Origin: a virus
DNA: 57,964 nt
Reading direction: 5' to 3' (one strand)
Virus record (IMG/VR): IMGVR_UViG_3300020709_000001
Span: 1 to 57,964 of that record
Shown: positions 40,924-49,266 of the stretch, in pieces
Position numbering within the stretch: position 1 is the first letter of the stretch
How the letters are laid out: every line of letters starts with the position of its first letter
Program-made: the position numbers and the translations under genes
Notes under the pieces: model-generated
What the model saw: only the letters and a program-made list of their open reading frames with translations
Databases searched by the model: none
Told to the model about the DNA's origin: nothing

Positions 40924-41839
40924 ATCAGAAATGAAAAATCTTCAGCCAATGCATACAACACTGAAGTTTGGTAAAAAGACAGAACCAATCCAGTTCATGA
41001 ATCAATTAGAATGTATTGATGTTAAACTAGTTCATGCACCTACAGTTGCAGAGTTTAGAAAAACTATATCCGTCTTTTTATTAAATACATGGAATGACAA
41101 GATCCAATGGGACTTTCCAGAGGATCAAATTGACCAAACCATTGATGAGCTATTCCGTTATGAACTGCTACCTACTGCCATGGAGACGATCAACATTACT
41201 TGGTCGGTTAATGGTATGGATATGATTGATACAACTCATTTAATACGCCATCGTCTGTTTAGTTTTGCGGCCCAAGTTCATGGTGACAGGGATATGCGAG
41301 ATGACAGAGTAATGGTTAAACCGGGGATTATGGCAAATGCTGATTTTTTCGAAAGATACAAACAAATTACTACAATGGCTCGTGATCTCTATGTTGACAT
41401 GCTTGATAGTGGTCTTGTTCATGGCCTTGATACCCGTACTATTATGCCTCGCAATTTTGAACACTTTTATATGGTACGCTGTACAATTAAAGACCTTATT
41501 GGTTACTGCATCATGCGCGGTGATGAACAGATTCAAACAACAGTAGATAACATTATTGCCATGAAACTATGGTTAGAAGTATTAAAAGTCTATCCATTCT
41601 TAAAAGGATTGGTTGATTTCCGTAAACCTGATGCTTTCTATCAACGTCAATCTGCCAAAGGTAAAACCAATATATTCCCACCAAATAAGAAGAATGATAA
41701 TTTTGATTGGTGTGAAGATCAGTTCTACCATCCAATCGGTCGTGATGAATTCCCAGGCAGTGAGACTTATTTAAGAATCAGGGAAGACTTGTTAAAACAA
41801 ATTGATGCTATTGAAATGAGGCATATCCATGGCAAATAA
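40907..41839 (+). CDS. ThyX-like (FAD-dependent thymidylate synthase family) protein
   Basis: 310 aa. TTHLIRHRLFSFAAQVHGDR (residues 109-128) matches the ThyX signature RHRxxS, but the following NExSxR positions are altered. DTRTIMPRNFEHFYMVRCTI followed by KDLIGYCIMR...EQIQ fits the later FAD/dUMP-binding block. A ThyX enzyme makes dTMP from dUMP with FAD and folate, which would complete the route from dCMP deaminase. The altered motif leaves activity and product uncertain. Overlaps the previous gene by 17 nt. Confidence 0.7.
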   Translation: MPKIHKSEMKNLQPMHTTLKFGKKTEPIQFMNQLECIDVKLVHAPTVAEFRKTISVFLLNTWNDKIQWDFPEDQIDQTIDELFRYELLPTAMETINITWSVNGMDMIDTTHLIRHRLFSFAAQVHGDRDMRDDRVMVKPGIMANADFFERYKQITTMARDLYVDMLDSGLVHGLDTRTIMPRNFEHFYMVRCTIKDLIGYCIMRGDEQIQTTVDNIIAMKLWLEVLKVYPFLKGLVDFRKPDAFYQRQSAKGKTNIFPPNKKNDNFDWCEDQFYHPIGRDEFPGSETYLRIREDLLKQIDAIEMRHIHGK

Positions 41840-42071
41840 GAACTGGGCAGCTATTAAATTTAATCTTAGTCATATGACTAAACAGCAACGATTTAATTAC
41901 TTTAAGTACTTTAGGTTACAACGTCCTCGATGGTCTGACCATCTCATGGATGCTTTGTATTTAGTAGTTGTTGACTTACAGTCTCAGTCTCATGCAGCTC
42001 GGTTATTTGGTATGCATAAGCAAGAAGTTAATCGAGCAGTTAAAAAGTATCAGACTTACTTAGGTGGATAA
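41829..42071 (+). CDS. Small helix-turn-helix protein
   Basis: 80 aa. MTKQQRFNYFKYFRLQRPRW and AARLFGMHKQEVNRAVKKYQ, the latter a clear helix-turn-helix (about residues 55-75). Last gene of the plus-strand operon. Its 3' end overlaps the convergent virion gene by 16 nt. Perhaps a late regulator. Confidence 0.6.
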   Translation: MANKNWAAIKFNLSHMTKQQRFNYFKYFRLQRPRWSDHLMDALYLVVVDLQSQSHAARLFGMHKQEVNRAVKKYQTYLGG

Positions 42072-43264
42072 AGCTTATCATGCAAGTATTCACCTAACTC
42101 ATACCCCATATATGGGACCTGCGCAAGAGCACCTACAGCTCTTGTCGCAGGATGAGGAAATGCTCCGATCACTCCACCTGTACCACTTAACATTTCTAAA
42201 GCACCTTTAAGCTTTTGGCCTTCATTGTAGTGTTGCATGCCTGCAAATGTTTGAGGACCACCTAAACCTGCACTTAATGCTGGAGCTGCATACTTAAGAC
42301 CAGGAGTTTTGTTAATAAAATTATTCACTTCTCCAAGAGCTTCCATTGCTTTATCCGCATAAGGAACTTTTTCAGATAAAAATTGTTGAACAGTAGATGC
42401 AGATGGTGTCTTAGCTTTTAGTCTTTGCTCAATTTCAGCACGTTCAATTGCTAAATCATTTAATCGCTTTTGTAAATTAGTTACATTAGAGGGCACAGCT
42501 TTCTTCATTTTCTCTAATTCAGCTGCTGACTGAGCTGCAATCTTTTGGTGTGTATCTCTTAATTGCTGTGCTGCTATATAATTTCTAGCAGCTGCTGCTT
42601 TAGCAGCTTCTTGCTCTTTGGTCAGAATTGGTGCAACATCACCTTGACCTTGCACCCAAATGCCTGAATTTGTGAGGTTATACCCAGGCGGTCTGTCTTT
42701 AGCAAGCCTAGATAATTGGCCTGCTTCTGATACAGTAGTTTCTGCTGCGCCTGTTGGTGTTCCTGTAGCTGCTGATGTAGGAATCCACTTTTGACCTGCT
42801 CCTTCAGGAGGAATAGCATCTAACTGTTGTGCATGCTCGGTAGCTTGTGCTAACATGTCTTCTGCATTTTTTAATGCTTCTAACTTATCCATGTGTAACT
42901 GATGAGCAGTGTCAAATGTAGATGCATGCTCAGTTCTTGCCATGTCAAGTAAGTCTGCTGCTTTATTGTGCGCTGCAATTTTACCTGACAAAGCTTCTTG
43001 ATCTTTAAGAAAATCAGGTGCTAGATTATATGGCTGAGGACCATACTTAGCAGCAGCTGTACCGACAGCAGCACCTCCTAATGCAGGACCTAAATAATCA
43101 GCAGGTGCGCCTGTAACAGTAACAGATGCATTAGATGATGGCTTGTCATAAGTAATATTACTGTATGGGCTATTATTAATCTTATCAGATGCATCAGGTG
43201 AAGTAATAGGCGTATCGCCTAATGTAACGGTATCATACGGATTGTATTGTTTTGTGTCTGCCAT
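42056..43264 (-). CDS. Internal virion (ejection-type) protein
   Basis: 402 aa, mostly helical and Ala-rich. A Gly/Ala-rich segment near 52-72 (GPALGGAAVGTAAAKYGP) could insert in membranes. Residues about 85-150 and 215-295 form long coiled coils. Last gene of the virion operon, where ejection proteins normally lie. Identification is from composition and position. Confidence 0.55.
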   Translation of the reverse strand: MADTKQYNPYDTVTLGDTPITSPDASDKINNSPYSNITYDKPSSNASVTVTGAPADYLGPALGGAAVGTAAAKYGPQPYNLAPDFLKDQEALSGKIAAHNKAADLLDMARTEHASTFDTAHQLHMDKLEALKNAEDMLAQATEHAQQLDAIPPEGAGQKWIPTSAATGTPTGAAETTVSEAGQLSRLAKDRPPGYNLTNSGIWVQGQGDVAPILTKEQEAAKAAAARNYIAAQQLRDTHQKIAAQSAAELEKMKKAVPSNVTNLQKRLNDLAIERAEIEQRLKAKTPSASTVQQFLSEKVPYADKAMEALGEVNNFINKTPGLKYAAPALSAGLGGPQTFAGMQHYNEGQKLKGALEMLSGTGGVIGAFPHPATRAVGALAQVPYMGYELGEYLHDKLYPPK

Positions 43265-43272
43265 ATTAACCT

Positions 43273-44991
43273 CTATTGTTCACCATAGAATTTGTTTACT
43301 TTTTCAATGTGTTCTCTGTGCCGTTGCGGCAAGTCTTTTAAGTATGTATCACTTAGAATAAATGCACGAGGATCGGCAGGTTGATTCTTTTGTAATGACT
43401 GTCTTTGAAAGTTAGTCCATTCATTTTGAGCATCTAGTAATGCTGCATTATCCACTTGACGCCTTGTTGCCCAACCACCAATAAACTTAGGCAGCTGATT
43501 CATATTAGCATTTAGTGCTGATAACTGTTGGTCTTGATAGTTAGTCACGCGTGATCCACCAAATGCCTTAGTCTTATTGGCAATAATGTTATTAATCACC
43601 TGTTGCGCAATGATCTGTTGTGCTTTAGCAGCAGCTACTTTTTGATCCGGACTTAAGTTTAAGTTCTGATATACTGGCTCAAAGTTTACACCAACACCAG
43701 CATGAATACTACCTGCAGTAACATTCATGCCTTCTTTAAACTGTTGAATAGCAACCTTCGTAGCTGCTTGAGCATAAGTTTCACCACCTTGCAATTGCAA
43801 CGGTGCAAAGATCTTATTAGCATCAGGTCTAGCTGCAATCTTCTTCAGCTCATTTAAATCAGAGTTTGAAGCTGTTAAACTGTCAGTATCAATCTTACTT
43901 AATCCAGATGCCACTTCTGCTGCATCTTTAATTTGCGGTGCTTCAATTTCTTTCTTACGAGCATTAAACTGTTCTTGAGTTTCATCAGGGCGTTGTACTA
44001 ATGTGCCACTAATTACTGTTGGCTTTGCTGCTGTTACAGAAGCAAGCTCCCAATGATTAGGATCTCGATCCGGCATAGGCTGTTTATAGCCATTGTCTTC
44101 TAACCATTGACGGCCTTGTGGTGTAAGACTCTTAGAATCAACATCCAATGCAGCACCTTTTTCATGCATACTGGTTCCTGGTTTAGCAACAGGTAGCCCA
44201 TTTGGCTGAATTCCAGGAGTACCATTTGCCACACTATCAGCATATAACTTCTCATTAGAGCCAAGACCACGAATTACAGGAACGCCTGCATTCTTAGCAG
44301 CGATTGCAGGATCTTCTACTAAAGACTGTGCATTATTGCTATGAGGCCCAGGAATACCGAGCATATTTCTATATGCATCTATATTAGCAGTAAACTCTTT
44401 CTTTTGGTCTGGACTCATATTAGCAGTTGCTTTTGACATATCAACGCCTGAGTCAAGAAGTTTAATGGCATTTTCCATTTGCTTTTGCTCAACATCAATG
44501 CCTGCTTTTAAGGCAGCCCCTGCATCTTTGTCGTAATACATTAATGCTGCTAGTTGCTTACCATTGGCAAGACGGCTAATACCTGCAGGTACGTTGCCTG
44601 ATTCTAATGACTGTCTTGCAGTGGATGGATCAGTCCCTAAAATACTGCCTAGAATCTTATTACCTTGCAGCTGTCTGCCAACTTGGTATTGCTTACCTAG
44701 AATCTCGGCTTTCATCTGTGCTACTGGTAATTCTTCTTGTCTTTGTCTTTCGACTTGTTGGCCTACTACATCAGCTGCATTTCCAATTGCTTCACCTGCA
44801 TTTCCTGTGCGACCAGGTTTTAGCAATGCACCAGCCACACTAAACCAGTTCATTGGCTGGCTTGTACGTTGATTCAGAGTTTCATTAATTTTATTTAAGG
44901 CATCGATATATTTTGATGAATAGTCTTCATCTCCGCCAATTTCTGTAGGTACTGGAGCATCTTTTAATGCATTTAGTGGTGATGTTGCCAT
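43273..44991 (-). CDS. Internal virion protein with peptidase M15-like domain
   Basis: 572 aa. Around residues 235-320, SMHEKGAALDVDSKSLTPQG and DRDPNHWEL contain the His...Asp...His zinc ligands of M15/VanY-type peptidoglycan peptidases. The flanking parts are helical and Gln-rich, as in ejection proteins. It would cut peptidoglycan cross-links or stem peptides as the DNA is injected. The gene lies next to the other ejection-type proteins and far from the endolysin. Confidence 0.75.
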   Translation of the reverse strand: MATSPLNALKDAPVPTEIGGDEDYSSKYIDALNKINETLNQRTSQPMNWFSVAGALLKPGRTGNAGEAIGNAADVVGQQVERQRQEELPVAQMKAEILGKQYQVGRQLQGNKILGSILGTDPSTARQSLESGNVPAGISRLANGKQLAALMYYDKDAGAALKAGIDVEQKQMENAIKLLDSGVDMSKATANMSPDQKKEFTANIDAYRNMLGIPGPHSNNAQSLVEDPAIAAKNAGVPVIRGLGSNEKLYADSVANGTPGIQPNGLPVAKPGTSMHEKGAALDVDSKSLTPQGRQWLEDNGYKQPMPDRDPNHWELASVTAAKPTVISGTLVQRPDETQEQFNARKKEIEAPQIKDAAEVASGLSKIDTDSLTASNSDLNELKKIAARPDANKIFAPLQLQGGETYAQAATKVAIQQFKEGMNVTAGSIHAGVGVNFEPVYQNLNLSPDQKVAAAKAQQIIAQQVINNIIANKTKAFGGSRVTNYQDQQLSALNANMNQLPKFIGGWATRRQVDNAALLDAQNEWTNFQRQSLQKNQPADPRAFILSDTYLKDLPQRHREHIEKVNKFYGEQ

Positions 44992-45001
44992 AACTTAACC
45001 T

Positions 45002-46027
45002 TTAATTAAATGCACAGCATGAATAATAACAAGCTATGTTACCGCCGGTAGGTGTCGGACCATAGTTACCGCATGCGCCTGAAACGGCATTCGGTGGAAT
45101 GCAAGGAGTTGGGCCACATACGCCTGGCTGAGGATTAGTAGAATTGTTCTTACCAAATAAGTAATTTGATATAGAGCATACTGCTTTTGATGCGCCTGTG
45201 CCAATTGCTTTTCCAAGAGCTGTACAACTGATACCAGCTGCTAATGCTCCCATACCCGCAATTTGTTGTAATGGGGATGCTGCATAAGCACCAGGAATTG
45301 GGCCTGTATATGATGATGCAGATGATGTAGGCATTGTATAACCACGTAACAATGCCGACTCATTGGTTAGTTGCTGTAATGGAAATAATTGTTGATTCTG
45401 TGCAATGGTTTGTTGTTGAGCGCCTAATGTAGAAAGCGCATTCACGCAACCAATACCTAAATTCTGCTGTGTTGTAGCCAAGTTTTCAAGTGTATTAGCA
45501 GCTGCTAGCTTATTGGCTTGGCATTGCTGTAATGCTTGCTCTTGTAACTGTGTAATTCCTAAGTCTGCATTAGATAAATTTTGTGCTAATGCACCAGCAC
45601 CTCTAGTCGATCCAAACTGTCCGGCGCCAACTATGCCTGCAGTTGTCTGTGGTGCCAAGTTCATAGCAATATTAGACTGACCATAATTACCAACAGCACA
45701 TGCTAAATTGGTTCCTTTAACTTGATTAGCAGCACAAATTGCAGAATTTAATGTGGGTTGATAATTGCCTGCATTCTTAGCAACTTGGCAAAATGCTTGT
45801 TGCTGCAATGGCTGAGCACCAACGTACTGAGCATTTTGAGCAGCTTGCTGACCTTGACTTGCTAAATTACTTAAATAGCAAGTATAAAACTGAGGAGCAG
45901 CTGTTGCTGATGTCTGCGTAGTCGTAATATTAGGAAGGGCAGCCCCTTGAGTAAATGTGCCTCCTTGTGGTGATCCTGCAGTTACGCCAATACAAGGAAC
46001 TGCAGGTGATGCTGATGGTAGTGCCAT
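45002..46027 (-). CDS. Cysteine-rich internal virion-type protein
   Basis: 341 aa with 15 cysteines, spread along the chain and dense at the end (CGPTPC, ACYYSCC). The body is Ala/Gln-rich helix (VGAQPLQQQAF, QLQEQALQQCQANK), typical of phage internal core proteins. The cysteine content is unusual for a cytoplasmically made phage protein; disulphides could form after assembly. Confidence 0.55.
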   Translation of the reverse strand: MALPSASPAVPCIGVTAGSPQGGTFTQGAALPNITTTQTSATAAPQFYTCYLSNLASQGQQAAQNAQYVGAQPLQQQAFCQVAKNAGNYQPTLNSAICAANQVKGTNLACAVGNYGQSNIAMNLAPQTTAGIVGAGQFGSTRGAGALAQNLSNADLGITQLQEQALQQCQANKLAAANTLENLATTQQNLGIGCVNALSTLGAQQQTIAQNQQLFPLQQLTNESALLRGYTMPTSSASSYTGPIPGAYAASPLQQIAGMGALAAGISCTALGKAIGTGASKAVCSISNYLFGKNNSTNPQPGVCGPTPCIPPNAVSGACGNYGPTPTGGNIACYYSCCAFN

Positions 46028-46029
46028 AA

Positions 46030-47244
46030 TTAACCTTTCGAATGCCGTTTAAGCGCTTCTTTCATATATGCCAGTGGTGATGCTTTTGGTGGTATTTTGT
46101 CAGAAGCTGCTGATCGTTTATGCTCACGTAAAGACTCTCTAAAATGGTCTAAAAGTTTGGCGCCAGCATCACTAGAACCGTTACCCAAAGCAGCAACAGT
46201 ATCGGCGTCAAAAACATACTCACCGTCAGCCAGCATAGCAGGGATATCGTCAGATTGTCCATCACCTTTGCCTTTTACATAATGCCCAGTGGCACCAGTA
46301 ATGAATTCTGGTACATGTTCTCTATGTTCACCATTCTCTTCATGCTGTGCGCCACCTGCTTTTTGTCCACTGAGTAATTTTAATCCGGAATTCATAAGCG
46401 CGCCAGATCTATTTCTTTGATTCTGATCTTGGAATCTTTGGAGAATGTCGGCCTGACTACCACCTTCTGCAGCTACTGGATAACCCGGTGAAGGGTTCGA
46501 TGTACCTAGACCGCCTAGCATTGTTTGATATAAAGCAGCATACGGATTAGGCTGTGCTGATGCACTCATAGCTTGAGTAGGCATACCAGTAGGATCGCCT
46601 ACTCGTAAGTTTGTAGCTGCTAATGTCTGAGGTGCAGTAGCTGATTGAGACTCAGGTGTTCCGTTTAAATTCTCTAACTGTGTCAATGGTTTAAGAATAT
46701 TTGCATTTGTGTTATAAACAGGAGCAGCTGCTAATCCGGCACTCTGTAATGGAGTAGGTAAAGCACCACCGCCACCTGAAGATCCACTTCCTGAAGATCC
46801 ACCAACCATGCTTGCACCTGATGAAGTCAGAGCACTTCCTACATTGGACTGTGCTTTTGCGCCTCTACTAGGTGCACAAGGTGAAAATAAGCCTGCAAGA
46901 ACTTGTTTGCCTAGCGTTGTAGCAGCAGTTGTACCTGCAGCTTTTAATGCAGCTTGTGCAGCAGCACATGTTCCACTGGCATTATATGGTCCACAATAAG
47001 GAGCACTATAACAGTGAACAGGAGCAGGCTGACATGTAGGAGGTGTAGGTGTGCATGTAGGAGGTTCAGGTGCACAAGGTACTGCACCACAACCTGGAGT
47101 ACTTGTAGGCCCACAACTAGGCCCACAGAAAGGATTTAAACAGCCAATACAACAAGGTAGTAAACAGCTAATACCTGGCATGCACACACCTACAACGCAA
47201 TCAACAATACAGCTAACAATAGGTACACAAACGACGCAACTCAT
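46030..47244 (-). CDS. Virion protein with very cysteine-rich N-terminus
   Basis: 404 aa. Eighteen cysteines occur in the first 93 residues (MSCVVCVPIVSCIVDCVVGV onward, with CC and CxxC pairs and Pro-rich spacing). The C-terminal part (GATGHYVKGKGDGQSDDIPA, MLADGEYVFDADTVAALGNG) is a domain I recognise from other podovirus ejection-region proteins. The N-terminus could bind metal, be acylated or be disulphide-bonded. Function unknown. Confidence 0.6.
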   Translation of the reverse strand: MSCVVCVPIVSCIVDCVVGVCMPGISCLLPCCIGCLNPFCGPSCGPTSTPGCGAVPCAPEPPTCTPTPPTCQPAPVHCYSAPYCGPYNASGTCAAAQAALKAAGTTAATTLGKQVLAGLFSPCAPSRGAKAQSNVGSALTSSGASMVGGSSGSGSSGGGGALPTPLQSAGLAAAPVYNTNANILKPLTQLENLNGTPESQSATAPQTLAATNLRVGDPTGMPTQAMSASAQPNPYAALYQTMLGGLGTSNPSPGYPVAAEGGSQADILQRFQDQNQRNRSGALMNSGLKLLSGQKAGGAQHEENGEHREHVPEFITGATGHYVKGKGDGQSDDIPAMLADGEYVFDADTVAALGNGSSDAGAKLLDHFRESLREHKRSAASDKIPPKASPLAYMKEALKRHSKG

Positions 47245-47247
47245 AAT

Positions 47248-47706
47248 TTACTCCGTAATAAGATATGTTGTTTCAAAAAGACTTGCGCCTATTCTTTCCA
47301 ATATCGGACTAAAGTCCATAAATGGTTTTACATGTAAAAATATTCTAGAAGGTTTTCTCTTCTTAATTTCTTCTACAGACCATTTAATAAACTTCATTCC
47401 TAATATGCCTTTTCTATAATCAGATCTTAAAAATAAAGCATTTGAATTTGCAACAAGAGTGTCAGAAAATTGCATTGGCTTATTAATAATCCATGTACTA
47501 TAACCAATCATTTTGCCGTCATCTCTCACTGTATGTATTTCCAAAATATCTTTATCATATAACTGACTATATGCTTTTAAATTTAATTTTAACTGCATCA
47601 CTTCTTTTTGCGTTACTAGTTCTTCATAATGCTGAAGAATTAACTCATTTGCTTCTTGTTCCCATATGCTAAATGTTTCAACTTGTTCTTTCTGAAATGT
47701 AATCAT
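47248..47706 (-). CDS. GNAT-like acetyltransferase-fold protein
   Basis: 152 aa. A strand-helix pattern with MIGYSTWIINKP, then LFLRSDYRKGILGMKFIKWS, where RKGILG is in the place of the acetyl-CoA-binding R/QxxGxG/A loop. GNAT-like proteins, such as T7 gp13-type, often lie beside ejection proteins in podoviruses. Enzyme activity is uncertain. Confidence 0.65.
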   Translation of the reverse strand: MITFQKEQVETFSIWEQEANELILQHYEELVTQKEVMQLKLNLKAYSQLYDKDILEIHTVRDDGKMIGYSTWIINKPMQFSDTLVANSNALFLRSDYRKGILGMKFIKWSVEEIKKRKPSRIFLHVKPFMDFSPILERIGASLFETTYLITE

Positions 47707-48179
47707 TTTCCTAATATTTGTGCATGTACTTTACCATCAGGCTCCCCAGTCCAATTTAACACTACTGAATCAGGCTCTTTTTCTTTCCAATGCTCAAAAC
47801 TTAAAAATGCACCGCCTTCTTTAAATGTTCTAACAGAATGTAGCATACCATCAGGTGCATCGGCAGACTTACCTAATAGCATATGTGCCCCGTTCTCTTT
47901 AGCTTTTTGAAATTCAGACAAATCAGGAAATGTTCCATCTTCTAGTCCAAATTCTAGATTGCCGCCTAAATAAATAAAAGTAGAATCTACTCCTGGGTGA
48001 GAATGAAATGGAGCAGTACTATTAGGTTTAAGTATGTACAGCTCAATTTGAAATGCATCTTCTCTATATAAACAAAGAGAATAAGCTAAATCTGTAATAA
48101 ATGATGCTTGATCAAACGGAGGACGTAATGGTCGACTCTTTAACCACCATTGTTTAAATTCAGTAACATTAGACCACAT
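47703..48179 (-). CDS. Cupin-like protein, paralogue A
   Basis: 158 aa. FHSHPGVDSTFIYLGGNLEF has the HxH...cupin motif 1 layout, and later LHSVRTFKEGGAFLSFEHWK supplies the second motif. About half its residues match paralogue B at 48169. Cupins bind metal ions and small sugars or acids; role here unknown. Confidence 0.65.
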   Translation of the reverse strand: MWSNVTEFKQWWLKSRPLRPPFDQASFITDLAYSLCLYREDAFQIELYILKPNSTAPFHSHPGVDSTFIYLGGNLEFGLEDGTFPDLSEFQKAKENGAHMLLGKSADAPDGMLHSVRTFKEGGAFLSFEHWKEKEPDSVVLNWTGEPDGKVHAQILGK

Positions 48180-48660
48180 GATTAACCTCTATTGTTTTTG
48201 CATGCATTGGTCCTACATATTCACCTTCCCAGTGCGTAGTTACTGATGATGGATTGTCTTTTAACCAATGCTCAAAAATTAAAAATGAGCCGCCTCTTGA
48301 TCCAGTTTTCAATGCATGAGGTGTTCCATTGTTCTTATCAGCAGTCTTTCCTAATAGCATATGCGACCTATCTTGTTTCGGGTATTGATATGCGGATAAA
48401 TCAGCAAAATTACCTTGGCTGTCTGAAAAAGATAAGTCACCTGTTAAATACATAGATATTGATTCTACATTTGGATGACTGTGCATTGGAGACTCAGTAT
48501 TAGGTTTACATACATATAGCTCTACTTGATATTGTCCTTCTCTGTATAAGCACAAAGAATATGCAATGTCAGTTGTATGAATACAATTCTTAAATGGAGG
48601 ACGAAACGGTCTTCCTGACTTAATCCACCAATCTTTAAATTGTTCTACAGTTTTAGCCAT
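48169..48660 (-). CDS. Cupin-like protein, paralogue B
   Basis: 163 aa. MHSHPNVESISMYLTGDLSF, HMLLGKTADKNNGTPHALKT and GGSFLIFEHW parallel the neighbouring gene (paralogue A), so the two arose by tandem duplication. It overlaps paralogue A by 11 nt and the upstream gene by one. Role unknown; possibly modification of a host surface or virion component. Confidence 0.65.
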   Translation of the reverse strand: MAKTVEQFKDWWIKSGRPFRPPFKNCIHTTDIAYSLCLYREGQYQVELYVCKPNTESPMHSHPNVESISMYLTGDLSFSDSQGNFADLSAYQYPKQDRSHMLLGKTADKNNGTPHALKTGSRGGSFLIFEHWLKDNPSSVTTHWEGEYVGPMHAKTIEVNHVV

Positions 48661-49022
48661 TATAAAATGATTGCCAATTTTGAAGGACTTTGTGGAGATC
48701 TCATAACATGAGCATGATTTGACTGTAAAGCTTGCATTACTTTAGGGTTCTTAGAAGATGTATGAAGCACTTTAATTCCGTGCTTTCTAGCTAAGTCTAA
48801 AAAATACTTAATTGCGCTGGATAAAACCAATGGCGCATCGATTGTAATAAAGTGCACGTCGGCATTATGATCATCAATTCTTTTTAAGTACATTAATGTA
48901 TCATGCTTTTGTAGTAAATTAGCATCATGCTCATGTATATGCTTTCTTAGCTTGGCTAAGATTACATTAGAGTTCATGCCTTTACGGCCAGTTTCATACG
49001 CGATAATTTGTTCTGGTGTCAT
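48660..49022 (-). CDS. Small alpha/beta protein of the tail region
   Basis: 120 aa. ADVHFITIDAPLVLSSAIKY and HGIKVLHTSSKNPKVMQALQ suggest an alpha/beta fold. It is in the same overlapping gene group as the cupin-like and GNAT-like genes. I recognise no family. Confidence 0.5.
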   Translation of the reverse strand: MTPEQIIAYETGRKGMNSNVILAKLRKHIHEHDANLLQKHDTLMYLKRIDDHNADVHFITIDAPLVLSSAIKYFLDLARKHGIKVLHTSSKNPKVMQALQSNHAHVMRSPQSPSKLAIIL

Positions 49023-49023
49023 T

Positions 49024-49266
49024 TTAAAGTTGCCTTGTATCTACATTCATAATACCTACTAATGATTCAGCCCATTGATACCATTCATCAAAACCTCTTG
49101 GATCAGGTACAGCAGAGTTTACAAAATATCCAATACCTTGCATACCATCTGCCCAGTCTCTCCATTTATCTTCAGACACTGTGCCTAGCTGATTTGCTGC
49201 AAACAAATCAGCCATTCTGGAACACCAATAGTCCCATGTTAGTCCGCGTGGATCATAGACTACCAT
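49024..49266 (-). CDS. Small conserved tail-region protein
   Basis: 80 aa. It begins MVVYDPRGLTWDYWCSRMAD and has two DPRG motifs and many Trp. This type of short protein is a frequent neighbour of the gp10-like tail protein in aquatic phages. The start overlaps the upstream stop (TAATG). Function unknown. Confidence 0.55.
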   Translation of the reverse strand: MVVYDPRGLTWDYWCSRMADLFAANQLGTVSEDKWRDWADGMQGIGYFVNSAVPDPRGFDEWYQWAESLVGIMNVDTRQL

